The translations under genes and the position numbers were made by a program. This document shows, piece by piece, positions 37,874 through 46,390 of a DNA stretch of 64,000 nt. Under the pieces are notes generated by a model. That model ran no database searches. It worked only from the letters and a program-made list of their open reading frames with translations, and had not been told where the DNA came from. Source of the DNA: an uncultured Pelagibacteraceae bacterium (GTDB lineage Bacteria > Pseudomonadota > Alphaproteobacteria > Pelagibacterales > Pelagibacteraceae); the NCBI GenBank assembly GCA_902515095.1, contig CABXTC010000004.1, forward strand, positions 62,001 through 126,000, written 5' to 3'. The first letter of the stretch is position 1, and every line of letters starts with the position of its first letter.

Positions 37874-39199
37874 TTAACAATCTAGAGTATTTTGTCTTTC
37901 CCATTTGGTTATAGGTTTCGACTTATCAAATTTCTCTACATTATCAAATTCTTTAATTTCTGTACCTCTAAGCTTTATATAGCTATCGATTACATTAGCA
38001 CCAAAAGCCTCATTCATTTCTTTATTTTGTTTTAATTTTTTTAATGATTGATTTAACTCATCAGGAAGTTTTGGAAGATCTGGATATTTTGCAAAGTCTT
38101 TGTACATATTACAATGAAGAGGTTTACCAGGATCAATCTTATTTTTAATACCATTTATTCCAGCCGCGAGAACACTTGCTTGAAGCAGATAAGGATTAGC
38201 AGATCCATCCATTAATCTTAATTCAAATCTTCCTGGATCAGGAATTCTTATCATATGTGTTCTATTATTACCGGTGTAAGATATACTACTTGGTGACCAC
38301 GATGCTCCTGATTTTGTTGGAGGCGCATTAATTCTCCTGTAACTATTAATTGTTGGATTAAAAAATGCAGATAGAGATGAAGCATGTTTTATAACTCCAC
38401 CCAAAAAATTATATGCTATTTTACTTAGACCTAATTCATTAGATTTATCTAAAAATTTATTTTTCTTTCCATCCCAAACAGAAATATGGGCATGACAACC
38501 GTTTCCAGTTAAATTTTCAAATGGTTTAGGCATAAATGTTGCTCTTAAACCGTGTTTTTCAGCAATGGTTTTTACCATGTATTTAAAAAATGTATGCCTA
38601 TCTGCGGTCTTTAAACAATCTGAGTAATCCCAATTCATTTCAAATTGGCCATTAGCATCTTCATGATCATTTTGATAAGGACCCCATCCCATTTCGATCA
38701 TACAATCGCAAATTTCTTTAATTAAGTCATATCTTCTCATTAAAGCTGATTGATCATAGCAAGGTTTTGATTGGGTATCCCTTGGATCTGCAATTGAATT
38801 TCCATCAGGAGATATTAAGAAATATTCACATTCTACTCCAGATTTCATGACAAGACCTTGTTTTGAGAGTCTTTTTATTTGTTTTTTTAACATTACTCTT
38901 GGTGAGGCATCTACTGGTTTTCCATTCATCCAAAGATCTGAGGCAAGCCAACCCACTTCTTTATTCCAAGGTAACTGAATTAAACTATCTGGATCTGGAA
39001 TTCCAAACATGTCTGAATCTGCAGGAGTCATATCCAACCAAGCAGCAAATCCTGCAAACCCTGCACCATTTTCTTGCATTTCTTTAATTGCGTGAACGGG
39101 TACTAATTTTGATCTAAGAACTCCAAATAAATCGACAAAACTTATTAAAAAATATTCAATTTTTTTTTCTTTAGCAATTCTGAACAAATTTTTTGGCAC
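37874..39199 (-). CDS. gmaS: Gamma-glutamylmethylamide synthetase (type III glutamine-synthetase family)
   Basis: Ligates methylamine to glutamate with ATP. The 441-residue protein looks like GlnT/GmaS: YFLISFVDLFGVLRSKLVP, GAGFAGFAAWLDMTPADSD, GVECEYFLIS (metal Glu), YQNDHEDANGQFEMNW, GNGCHAHISVWD and PGRFELRLMDGSANPYL. Glutamine synthetase activity cannot be excluded. Neighbouring mgsABC, tmm and tdm genes support GmaS. It starts at GTG 17 bp after a small membrane-protein gene. Confidence 0.8.
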   Translation of the reverse strand: MPKNLFRIAKEKKIEYFLISFVDLFGVLRSKLVPVHAIKEMQENGAGFAGFAAWLDMTPADSDMFGIPDPDSLIQLPWNKEVGWLASDLWMNGKPVDASPRVMLKKQIKRLSKQGLVMKSGVECEYFLISPDGNSIADPRDTQSKPCYDQSALMRRYDLIKEICDCMIEMGWGPYQNDHEDANGQFEMNWDYSDCLKTADRHTFFKYMVKTIAEKHGLRATFMPKPFENLTGNGCHAHISVWDGKKNKFLDKSNELGLSKIAYNFLGGVIKHASSLSAFFNPTINSYRRINAPPTKSGASWSPSSISYTGNNRTHMIRIPDPGRFELRLMDGSANPYLLQASVLAAGINGIKNKIDPGKPLHCNMYKDFAKYPDLPKLPDELNQSLKKLKQNKEMNEAFGANVIDSYIKLRGTEIKEFDNVEKFDKSKPITKWERQNTLDC

Positions 39200-39216
39200 A
39201 AATTAAGTTATCATAG

Positions 39217-39375
39217 TTATTTGAAAAAAGAAAAAATAGTTTCTTTATATATAATTAAATTTACACAAATAATTATTATAACTGCTAGAATTACACCATA
39301 TTTTGCTTTAGGAAAAACAACACCACGCATTTTGGTTGGTCTTAATTCTTCGTTATTATTATCTTTTTCAGGCAT
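39217..39375 (-). CDS. 52-residue single-pass membrane protein, not in the ORF track
   Basis: The minus strand from ATG at 39375 to TAA at 39217 encodes 52 residues. A charged N-terminus (MPEKDNNNEELRPTKMRG) precedes one strong hydrophobic helix, AKYGVILAVIIIICVNLIIY (residues 24-43), and a short FSFFK tail. It lies 17 bp upstream of gmaS and just beyond the terminator of the amt transcript, in the same direction. The composition and position between two expressed genes make it credible. No family is recognised. It could be a partner of the adjacent ammonium transporter or amine enzymes. Confidence 0.65.
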   Translation of the reverse strand: MPEKDNNNEELRPTKMRGVVFPKAKYGVILAVIIIICVNLIIYKETIFSFFK

Positions 39376-39390
39376 TATTAGTTAAGAAAT

Positions 39391-39420
39391 AAAAATGGGC
39401 ACCGTTTATCACAGTGCCCA
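39391..39420 (-). terminator. Rho-independent terminator after the amt transcript
   Basis: On the minus strand a 7-bp GC-rich stem (TGGGCAC / GTGCCCA) with an 11-nt loop is followed by TTTTTATTTC. It lies 16 bp after the 76-residue protein's stop, closing the amt operon before the 52-residue gene and gmaS. Confidence 0.75.
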
Positions 39421-39435
39421 AATTTTTAGTTTAGA

Positions 39436-39666
39436 TTACCAATCGGTAATATTGCTTTTATGATCATTGGCTCCATGTCTTTTTCTTGCTAATCTATCAA
39501 GTTCATCACTTTCAGATTTAGCTGTTAAAACATGCCAACCAACCCATAAAATAATAGCAAGTATAACAAGTATACCTTCACTAGATCCAGCACCAGGATA
39601 AACAGCACCAACAACTTCTTCAGCTGGTTTGTTTAGGTGATCAATCCAATTTGTAACTGTCGCCAT
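39436..39666 (-). CDS. 76-residue single-TM protein downstream of the ammonium transporter
   Basis: MATVTNWIDHLNKPAEE is a short amphipathic N-terminus. GILVILAIILWVGWHVL (about 31-47) is one TM helix, and a charged C-terminus (KSESDELDRLARKRHG) follows. A strong SD (AAGGAG) precedes the ATG, and the gene sits 11 bp after amt. No family is recognised. Co-transcription with amt suggests an accessory or regulatory subunit; no GlnK/PII gene is seen nearby. Confidence 0.75.
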   Translation of the reverse strand: MATVTNWIDHLNKPAEEVVGAVYPGAGSSEGILVILAIILWVGWHVLTAKSESDELDRLARKRHGANDHKSNITDW

Positions 39667-39677
39667 ATATTACTCCT

Positions 39678-41078
39678 TTACCTGGTTGAGGAAGCAACTG
39701 CTTTTTCGTCAGATTTTGCAGCTTCCATTATTTCATAGTCTAGTCCAGCTATTTCTACTTCTCGCGGAATTCTTAATTTACCCATTCCGTGAAGAACTTT
39801 AGCTATGACATAGCCTGGTATTAGTCCAAGAACTACGAACATTATTAATGCTCCTAAGAATTGTCCTAATGGGTTAATTGTAGCATAAGTTGTTCCGTCC
39901 CACATTGCACCAACACTGTAACCAGATGATGGGTAACCATTTAGAACAAAACCACATATTACTAGACCAATAAATCCAGCATAACCATGTACTGCAACTG
40001 CACCAACTGCATCATCAATTTTGAACTTACGCTCAACCCAGTAATGTAGTTTGTATGAAATCACAACACCGATCATACCAATGATCATTGCTTGAATTGG
40101 ATGATATAAATCATTTCCAGCTGAAGCACATATGATACCTGCTAGTCCACTTGAGTAAGTCCAGAAAGGATCACCTTTTGCAATCCAATAACCGGCTAAT
40201 AATCCTCCTGATAATGACATCAAGAAGTTAAAAGTAATACCACTAAGTGTAGTAGGGGTTACGTATATGTTTGTTGCTGTCCAATAACTTATGCCTTCCA
40301 TACCGTATTCAGGTCCAAGGTCAAAGATTGGTATGTTACAAGCTGCGTAGAATCCCCAGAAACCAGTATAAATTAGAAACAATCCAATTGTAACTAACCA
40401 AGGGTTTCTTGGTCCAATATTTCTTGGTTCACCGCTAGATGAAAACTTACCAATTCTTGGTCCTAAAACCATAAGAACACCCAAAGCAAAACCACCCGCT
40501 ATAGCGTGAATTACTCCTGATGCATAAGCATCATGGTACCCTAGTAGTTTAAGCATCCAGCCATCAAAGTGCCATCCCCATGCAGCATCAATTGTCCAAA
40601 ATACAGATCCAATTGCAATTGCTAAAATACCAAATGCAAAAGTTGTTATTCTTTCAATGATTGCTCCTGAAACGATGGAAGCAGCTGTCCAAGAAAATAA
40701 AAGGAATGCAGCCCAGAAGACACCAGAAATATGGTCCCCTAAGTTAACAGCCATTAACTCACTTGTTGCCGTGTACCAAGTAGCACTAAATGCAGAATCG
40801 TCTGTAATTAGAGCTGTACTTTCGTTCATTATTGATGGTGCTAATCCAGGTCCTGTAGGAAAAGCCCAGTAAATCCACCAACCAAATAAAAACCATGTTA
40901 CTGTTACCAGAGGTATCAGCATCGTGTTTTTCATAAGAGTATGTTGATGGTGTTTGTATCGAGAAGCTCCAACTTCATACATACAGAAACCGACGTGAAT
41001 TAAAAACATCAGTACCACTGTTACCCAGTAGTAAAATTCCGTAAATATAGTAGTAAGAGCACCTAACTGATCAGTCAT
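39678..41078 (-). CDS. amt: Ammonium transporter (Amt family), divergent
   Basis: A 466-residue polytopic protein (about 11 TM segments) without a clear cleavable signal. The pore histidines expected of Amt/Mep/Rh proteins appear as GVIHAIAGGFALG and AVAVHGYAGFIGL. An Amt-like FWTIDAAWGWHFDGWML and the C-terminal GYVIAKVLHGMGKLRIP are also seen. A GGAGAGA SD precedes the start. It probably imports ammonium or methylammonium; methylammonium would fit the surrounding gmaS/mgs genes. Followed by the two small TM proteins. Confidence 0.88.
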   Translation of the reverse strand: MTDQLGALTTIFTEFYYWVTVVLMFLIHVGFCMYEVGASRYKHHQHTLMKNTMLIPLVTVTWFLFGWWIYWAFPTGPGLAPSIMNESTALITDDSAFSATWYTATSELMAVNLGDHISGVFWAAFLLFSWTAASIVSGAIIERITTFAFGILAIAIGSVFWTIDAAWGWHFDGWMLKLLGYHDAYASGVIHAIAGGFALGVLMVLGPRIGKFSSSGEPRNIGPRNPWLVTIGLFLIYTGFWGFYAACNIPIFDLGPEYGMEGISYWTATNIYVTPTTLSGITFNFLMSLSGGLLAGYWIAKGDPFWTYSSGLAGIICASAGNDLYHPIQAMIIGMIGVVISYKLHYWVERKFKIDDAVGAVAVHGYAGFIGLVICGFVLNGYPSSGYSVGAMWDGTTYATINPLGQFLGALIMFVVLGLIPGYVIAKVLHGMGKLRIPREVEIAGLDYEIMEAAKSDEKAVASSTR

Positions 41079-41204
41079 ATTCTCTCTCCATATTAGTTTT
41101 TCAAAAGCTTATGAAATTACGGTTGGTGTGACAAATGAAACAATTTTCTAAAATATAGAAATAGCAACAAGTTTATAAAAAATAATCAACCTTAGATTGT
41201 GATG

Positions 41205-41615
41205 CTAAAATTTTAAGTATGCTTTTTTAAGATCTACGAGTGGATGTTTTGGGGACATTTGAAATTTTACCAAAAGTTCTCTTGCGATCATGTCCCTGTC
41301 TTGTTGGTTGTTAGGCAGTTTTATCGATTTTGGAATTGTTACCCAACCATTAGCATTTCTACAAAATACTGCAGGTCTATCTTCTTCGTAACCCATGTGA
41401 ACATCTTCTAGCCAATTAAGGTCATCCCAACCCATTGCCTCTAAATATTTTTTAAGGAATGGAGTGATTTTACTATAATCAGGTAAAAGGTTTACATCAT
41501 ATCTATATCCAATAGATTGACCGATCATTTTTTCTCTAGCAGTTTCCTTCTTTTTTCCTAATTGGCCTTTCACTACATTTATTTTTGTAAGTTTTTTTCC
41601 TTTTTTCTTAACCAT
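41205..41615 (-). CDS. Conserved-looking 136-residue protein of unknown function, linked to mgsC
   Basis: A basic N-terminal tail (MVKKKGKKLTK, to about residue 30) is followed by a compact acidic/aromatic domain (PFLKKYLEAMGWDDLNWLEDVHMGYEEDRP, split in the middle by AVFCRNANGWVTIP). It has no signal or TM helix. It lies 8 bp after the glutamate-synthase-like large subunit gene. It may be an accessory or assembly factor of that enzyme. No family is recognised. Confidence 0.7.
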   Translation of the reverse strand: MVKKKGKKLTKINVVKGQLGKKKETAREKMIGQSIGYRYDVNLLPDYSKITPFLKKYLEAMGWDDLNWLEDVHMGYEEDRPAVFCRNANGWVTIPKSIKLPNNQQDRDMIARELLVKFQMSPKHPLVDLKKAYLKF

Positions 41616-41623
41616 AATTTAAT

Positions 41624-43042
41624 CTATATTTTGTGAAAGTTGTCAACTCCAACAGTGTAGTTAGTTCCTGCTAATGGTACTTTTGCTAAAGCAGATGACT
41701 CAGTAGTTAAAGCAGCTAAATCTTCTGGTTCTAAAGAATGTATATTTGTTTTTCCACATGCTCTAGCTAACAACTGAGCTTCAAGTGTCATTGAATGTAA
41801 ATAATTATAAACTCTCAAAGCTGCATCATCAGGGTTTAATCTTGCTCTTAATTTTGGATCTTGTGTAGCAACTCCCACAGGGCATCTTCCAGTATGACAG
41901 TGGTAGCATTCACCTGCTTTCACTCCCATTTCTTTTTCAAAATTTGCCTCCGGAATATCTTTGTTGCAGTTTAGCGCAATCATAGAGCCCGTTCCAATAG
42001 CTATCGCATCTGCACCTAAAGCTAATGCTTTTGCCATATCAGCGCCATCTCTTACTCCACCTGCATAAATCAATGTTACCTTTCCAGTTTTTCCAACATC
42101 ATCCAATGCTCTTCTTGCTTCTCTTATAGCTGCAATACCAGGAATACCTGTGTTTGCTGCAGCGATGTGTGGACCTGCTCCTGTAGATCCTTCCATACCA
42201 TCTAAATAAATAGAGTCCGGATCACATTTTGCAGCCATACGAACATCATCATAAACTTTTGATGCACCTAATTTCAATTGAATTGGAACTTTATTTTTTG
42301 TTAACTGTCTAAGTTCCTCTACTTTTAATGCTAAATCGTCTGGACCTAACCAGTCAGGATGTCTTGCAGGAGATCTTTGATCAATACCAGATGGTAACGA
42401 TCTCATTTCAGCAACTTGATCAGTTACTTTTTGACCCATCAAATGACCACCCATACCGACTTTCTGTCCTTGTCCAATAAAAACTTCTATTCCATCAGCT
42501 AATTGTGCATGATGAGGATTAAATCCATATCTTGATTGAATACATTGATAAAACCATTTTTCAGAATATCTTCTTTCATCAGGTATCATTCCACCTTCAC
42601 CCGAACACGTTGCGCTACCAGCCATTGTAGCTCCTCTTGCTAAAGCAGTTTTTGCTTCATAAGATAAAGCACCAAAACTCATACCAGTGATATAAACTGG
42701 AATATCTAATTCAATTGGATTTTCACATCTTGGCCCAATAACAGTTTTTGTTTCACATTTTTCTCTGTAACCTTCAATAACAAATCTAGTAAGAGTTCCT
42801 GGCAAGAAAACCAAATCATCAAATGTTGGAATTTTTTTCATTAATGCCATTCCACGCATTCTGTATCTTCCCAATTGAGATTTTATGTGAATGTCATCAA
42901 TTACTTCAGGAGTGAAAATTGCATTATGGCCCAATAAACTTTTATTTCTTCCACCGTTTGAACTTAAATGTACATCCGCTTTTCCACCAACGTTTCCATT
43001 AGTTTTTAATTTACTGTTTTTTTTCTTTTTTTTCTTAGCCAT
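41624..43042 (-). CDS. mgsC: N-methylglutamate synthase large subunit-like (glutamate-synthase FMN/Fe-S domain)
   Basis: The FMN-binding and 3Fe-4S part of the GltB family as a separate 472-residue protein. GMSFGALSYEAKTALARGA, GEGGMIPDERRYS, LKLGASKVYDDVRMAA, DGMEGSTGAGP and the cluster motif CYHCHTGRCPVGVATQD are visible. In the N-methylglutamate pathway MgsC, with MgsA and MgsB, makes N-methylglutamate from gamma-glutamylmethylamide or methylamine; the same set is also called GlxD-like. It overlaps mgsB by one base. Confidence 0.85.
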   Translation of the reverse strand: MAKKKKKKNSKLKTNGNVGGKADVHLSSNGGRNKSLLGHNAIFTPEVIDDIHIKSQLGRYRMRGMALMKKIPTFDDLVFLPGTLTRFVIEGYREKCETKTVIGPRCENPIELDIPVYITGMSFGALSYEAKTALARGATMAGSATCSGEGGMIPDERRYSEKWFYQCIQSRYGFNPHHAQLADGIEVFIGQGQKVGMGGHLMGQKVTDQVAEMRSLPSGIDQRSPARHPDWLGPDDLALKVEELRQLTKNKVPIQLKLGASKVYDDVRMAAKCDPDSIYLDGMEGSTGAGPHIAAANTGIPGIAAIREARRALDDVGKTGKVTLIYAGGVRDGADMAKALALGADAIAIGTGSMIALNCNKDIPEANFEKEMGVKAGECYHCHTGRCPVGVATQDPKLRARLNPDDAALRVYNYLHSMTLEAQLLARACGKTNIHSLEPEDLAALTTESSALAKVPLAGTNYTVGVDNFHKI

Positions 43043-43896
43043 TAAATTGCTCCTTTTTTCTCGGCAGGCTCCAAGTTATCGTAATTCCAAAGTTTTTTAC
43101 CTGCTACAATTTTTTTCATTTTACTGACATCGAAATTTTCGCCAATCTCAGCAACCTTTAGTTTTCTCTTAAGCCAATCTTGATCACTTTTGGTTAATTC
43201 CGCATCTACTGCATCACTACCATAAGAACCAATTTCTCCACCTACGAAAATTGTCCCATCATACATCGAATCACCTAAATTTATACCAACATCACCTAAT
43301 ATGATAATTCTGCCTCTTTGCATCATAAATCCAGTAAATGCACCTGCATCACCACCAATAATTATTGTGCCACCTTTCTGATCAATACCTGTTCTTGCAC
43401 CAACGCTACCTTTACATATCAAATCTCCACCCCTGATAGCAGCTCCAAAACAAGATCCAGCATTTTTCTCAATTACAACTTTACCTGCCATTAAGTTTTC
43501 TGCACAAGACCAACCAACTCTTCCATTGATTCTCACTATTGGACCATCACATGAACCCATTCCAAAATATCCTAAACTACCTTCAAAAATTAAATTTAAT
43601 TTATTTAAAATACCAACACCTAAACTATGTTTTCCTTGGGGATTTTTAATAACAATTGTTCCATAACCCTGACTCATCAAATTATCTATTTTTTTATTTG
43701 CCTCCGCCGCAGTCATATCTTTGACGTCAAGATCAGTTCTTTTATTGAAATCAACATCATAAGTACCAAAGTAATAAAAGTTTTCAGCTTCATCAGGATT
43801 GAAGAATTTTTGTTGTGTTCTTCCAGTCAAAACCTCAGTGTGCATTCCCATTGCTTGGGCTTTAGTTTTTTTCGAAACACTTTTTATATTTGCCAT
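43042..43896 (-). CDS. mgsB: N-methylglutamate synthase GXGXG-domain subunit
   Basis: A 284-residue protein matching the C-terminal beta-helix (GXGXG) domain of glutamate synthase. NPQGKHSLGVGILN, YFGMGSCDGPIVRINGRVGW, CFGAAIRGGDLICKGSVGAR and GGDAGAFTGFMMQRG show the glycine-rich repeats. It forms the structural core joining MgsA and MgsC. It overlaps mgsA by 13 bp and mgsC by one base. Confidence 0.85.
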   Translation of the reverse strand: MANIKSVSKKTKAQAMGMHTEVLTGRTQQKFFNPDEAENFYYFGTYDVDFNKRTDLDVKDMTAAEANKKIDNLMSQGYGTIVIKNPQGKHSLGVGILNKLNLIFEGSLGYFGMGSCDGPIVRINGRVGWSCAENLMAGKVVIEKNAGSCFGAAIRGGDLICKGSVGARTGIDQKGGTIIIGGDAGAFTGFMMQRGRIIILGDVGINLGDSMYDGTIFVGGEIGSYGSDAVDAELTKSDQDWLKRKLKVAEIGENFDVSKMKKIVAGKKLWNYDNLEPAEKKGAI

Positions 43897-44828
43897 ACTT
43901 TTACCTCTCCATCGAATGGATCATAAGTATCAATTTCTTGTGGTAAAATTGATCTTATTGCTATTTCCTCTGAACCCATCGCCACCAAATCATCAGACTC
44001 ATACAAAACTAAAGGCTTAGCAGCCATAGTATCTTTTGCCATTCCCAAAGAGTCTTTTGTAGCAACAAAGTAAGTAAAGACACCGTCTAACCCAGTAAGA
44101 GATTCTTTCATGCCTTCCTCTAAAGATGCTCCCTCTCTCATTTTTTCAGCTAAATAGACAGCTATAAGTTCTGAGTCACACTCAGACATAAATCTCATTC
44201 CTTTATTTTCTAAAGCTCTTCTGTTGTTCCAATAATTTGTAAGTTGTCCATTATGAACCACTGACACATCACTAAAAGGATAACCCCAAAAAGGGTGAGC
44301 AGATTTTATATCTACACCAGATTCAGTCGCCATTCTTGCATGCCCAATTGCATGCGTGCCAACTAGTTTGTCTAGATTATATCTGTCACAAACCATTTTT
44401 GCATTTCCAAGATCCTTAATTACCTCTAAAGATTTGCCCATTGAAAGTATCTCTACTCCTGGAATACTCTCTATTTTTTGTGAAAATTCTAATAAATCTT
44501 TTTTATTGTACTCTATTTCGTATCTTAATGAGTAAGGAAGTATTCTCTCCTCCTTAACGACTTTTGCACCCATTTCTTCAAGATAACTATCTACAATTTT
44601 TTTTCTTTCATCATAAACAGATACATCTTCAGCAACTGATGTGCTTCCTTCACCAACATTTTCTCCAACTTTAAATCTCATGATGAAATTTTTTCCATCA
44701 GTGTCTCCATAAAGAGCGTAACCTGTACTATCTTCTCCTCTATGTTTTAGAGCCTGTAACATCCCTTGAAGCTCATGACCAACTTTTGAAGATTTTCCTC
44801 TGTGAATTAAGCCTGCAATTCCGCACAT
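43884..44828 (-). CDS. mgsA: N-methylglutamate synthase amidotransferase subunit (class II GATase)
   Basis: This 314-residue protein starts MCGIAGLIHRG, so Cys2 is the amidotransferase nucleophile after Met removal. GHARMATESGVDIKSAHPF and VVHNGQLTNYWN are class II GATase landmarks, followed by ECDSELIAVYLAEKM. It corresponds to the N-terminal GATase domain of glutamate synthase as a separate subunit. First gene of the mgsABC overlap series, 22 bp after the second GS-like gene, with a clean AAGGGGA SD. Confidence 0.87.
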   Translation of the reverse strand: MCGIAGLIHRGKSSKVGHELQGMLQALKHRGEDSTGYALYGDTDGKNFIMRFKVGENVGEGSTSVAEDVSVYDERKKIVDSYLEEMGAKVVKEERILPYSLRYEIEYNKKDLLEFSQKIESIPGVEILSMGKSLEVIKDLGNAKMVCDRYNLDKLVGTHAIGHARMATESGVDIKSAHPFWGYPFSDVSVVHNGQLTNYWNNRRALENKGMRFMSECDSELIAVYLAEKMREGASLEEGMKESLTGLDGVFTYFVATKDSLGMAKDTMAAKPLVLYESDDLVAMGSEEIAIRSILPQEIDTYDPFDGEVKVWQI

Positions 44829-44850
44829 ATACTTTTCCCCTTTTTTAATA

Positions 44851-46320
44851 TTATGGTAAGCAATCTAAATAAGTATCTAGATCCCATTGAGTTGTTGCAC
44901 CTAAAAATTTTTCCCACTCATCATTCTTGTACCAATGAAATATCTTATACATTTCATCAGGCATTGCTGATTGAATAACTTTATCGGCAGCCAATTGATC
45001 TAATGCTTCACCAAGACTTAGAGGTAATTTTTTAACATCTTTTCCAGCTTTTTGAGCTTCATAAATGTTTCTGGACTCTGGTTTACCTGGATCAATTTTA
45101 TTTGTTAAACCATCATCAAATGCCTTTAATAGACCTGCTCCCATCAAATAAGGATTATGCATTGAGTCTACTGATCTATATTCAAATCGTCCTGGAGCAG
45201 AAACTCTTAATCCACAAGTTCTATTTTGATAACCCCAATCCGCATAAACAGGTGCCCAAAATCCTTGATCCCACAATCTTCGATAAGAATTAACAGTTGA
45301 TGACCCAATTGCGGTTAGTGCTCCTAAATGTTTCATCACACCACCAATAGATAACAAACCAACTTTACCAGGTAATTGAACATCTTTAGTATCAGGCATA
45401 AATGTATTTGTACCACCCTCTACATAGCTAAATACCTCATCCATTCCTGGAATAGATTTATGACCTAATTTATTAACCTTATCTTTACCACCTGTCCATA
45501 AAGACATGTTAGTGTGGCAACCACTTGCTGATACTCCCATAAAAGGTTTTGTCATAAAGCAAGCAATTAAATTGAATTCTCTTGCTACTTGTGCACATAT
45601 TTGTCTATAAGTTGACAGTCTATCTGCATTTCTCAAGACATCATCGTACATCCAGTTCAATTCTAGTTGTCCTGGAGCATCTTCATGATCACCTTGGATC
45701 ATATCAAAACCCATTGCTCTAGCGTATTCCATTACTTTCATAAACACAGGCCTTAGAGACTCAAACTGATCAATATGATAACAATAAGGTTTAGAAAATC
45801 CTTTACCTGTTGGGGTACCATCTGGATTTTTTGTTAACCACATCATCTCAGGTTCAGTTCCAACTCTCAATTGGTAACCATGTTTTTTCTTAAATTCTTC
45901 AGCAATTATTCTTAAATTTCCTCTACAATCAGATGTTAAATGCCCACCTGGATTTTCTCTTTCTTCCCTATTTCTAAAACAAGTAACGAATACTCTTCCA
46001 ACTTTTTTATCCCAGGGTAGTTGACAGAAAGTTTCAGGATCTGGAATTCCAACTAATTCTTTAGCTTCAGGCCCATATCCTATGTAGTTGTTATGTCTAT
46101 CTAAAAATAAGTTGGCAGTAGCACCGTAAACTAACTGAAATCCTTTTTCACAAGTTCTTTCCCAGTGGTCTGAAGGAATACCTTTACCAACGACTCTTCC
46201 TGTGACTGATATAAATTGAAAAAAAATATACTCAACTCCAAGTTCATTTATCTTGGCTCTAACTTGTTTTACAAGTTTATCTCTACCAGGTTTATTTACG
46301 TGTTTTTCTAGATCTGTCAT
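44851..46320 (-). CDS. Second glutamine-synthetase-superfamily ligase
   Basis: A 489-residue GS-family protein distinct from the gmaS product. EYIFFQFISVTGRVVGKG, GTEPEMMWL, IQGDHEDAPGQLELNW, ASGCHTNMSLW and PGRFEYRSVDSMHNPYLMG keep the catalytic Glu/His and ATP-site pattern. It leads the mgsABC operon. It may be glutamine synthetase, an alternative GmaS or a ligase for another amine. A GAGGGGA SD precedes the ATG. Two GS-like enzymes within 7 kb imply divided substrates. Confidence 0.8.
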   Translation of the reverse strand: MTDLEKHVNKPGRDKLVKQVRAKINELGVEYIFFQFISVTGRVVGKGIPSDHWERTCEKGFQLVYGATANLFLDRHNNYIGYGPEAKELVGIPDPETFCQLPWDKKVGRVFVTCFRNREERENPGGHLTSDCRGNLRIIAEEFKKKHGYQLRVGTEPEMMWLTKNPDGTPTGKGFSKPYCYHIDQFESLRPVFMKVMEYARAMGFDMIQGDHEDAPGQLELNWMYDDVLRNADRLSTYRQICAQVAREFNLIACFMTKPFMGVSASGCHTNMSLWTGGKDKVNKLGHKSIPGMDEVFSYVEGGTNTFMPDTKDVQLPGKVGLLSIGGVMKHLGALTAIGSSTVNSYRRLWDQGFWAPVYADWGYQNRTCGLRVSAPGRFEYRSVDSMHNPYLMGAGLLKAFDDGLTNKIDPGKPESRNIYEAQKAGKDVKKLPLSLGEALDQLAADKVIQSAMPDEMYKIFHWYKNDEWEKFLGATTQWDLDTYLDCLP

Positions 46321-46390
46321 AGTCCCCTCTATTAAGAATTTTTAAGTCAAAAAGGTAACTGAAAAAAAAACGTCTGTCTACTTAGATAAA

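Noticed and set aside
41079-41204. Sigma-54 or clear sigma-70 promoter upstream of amt
   Set aside because: Only weak -10-like and -35-like words are present and no GG-N10-GC pattern is convincing; left uncalled.
43627-44020. Plus-strand ORFs of 99 and 73 residues opposite mgsA/mgsB
   Set aside because: Both lie opposite the conserved mgs coding frames and have no ribosome-binding site.
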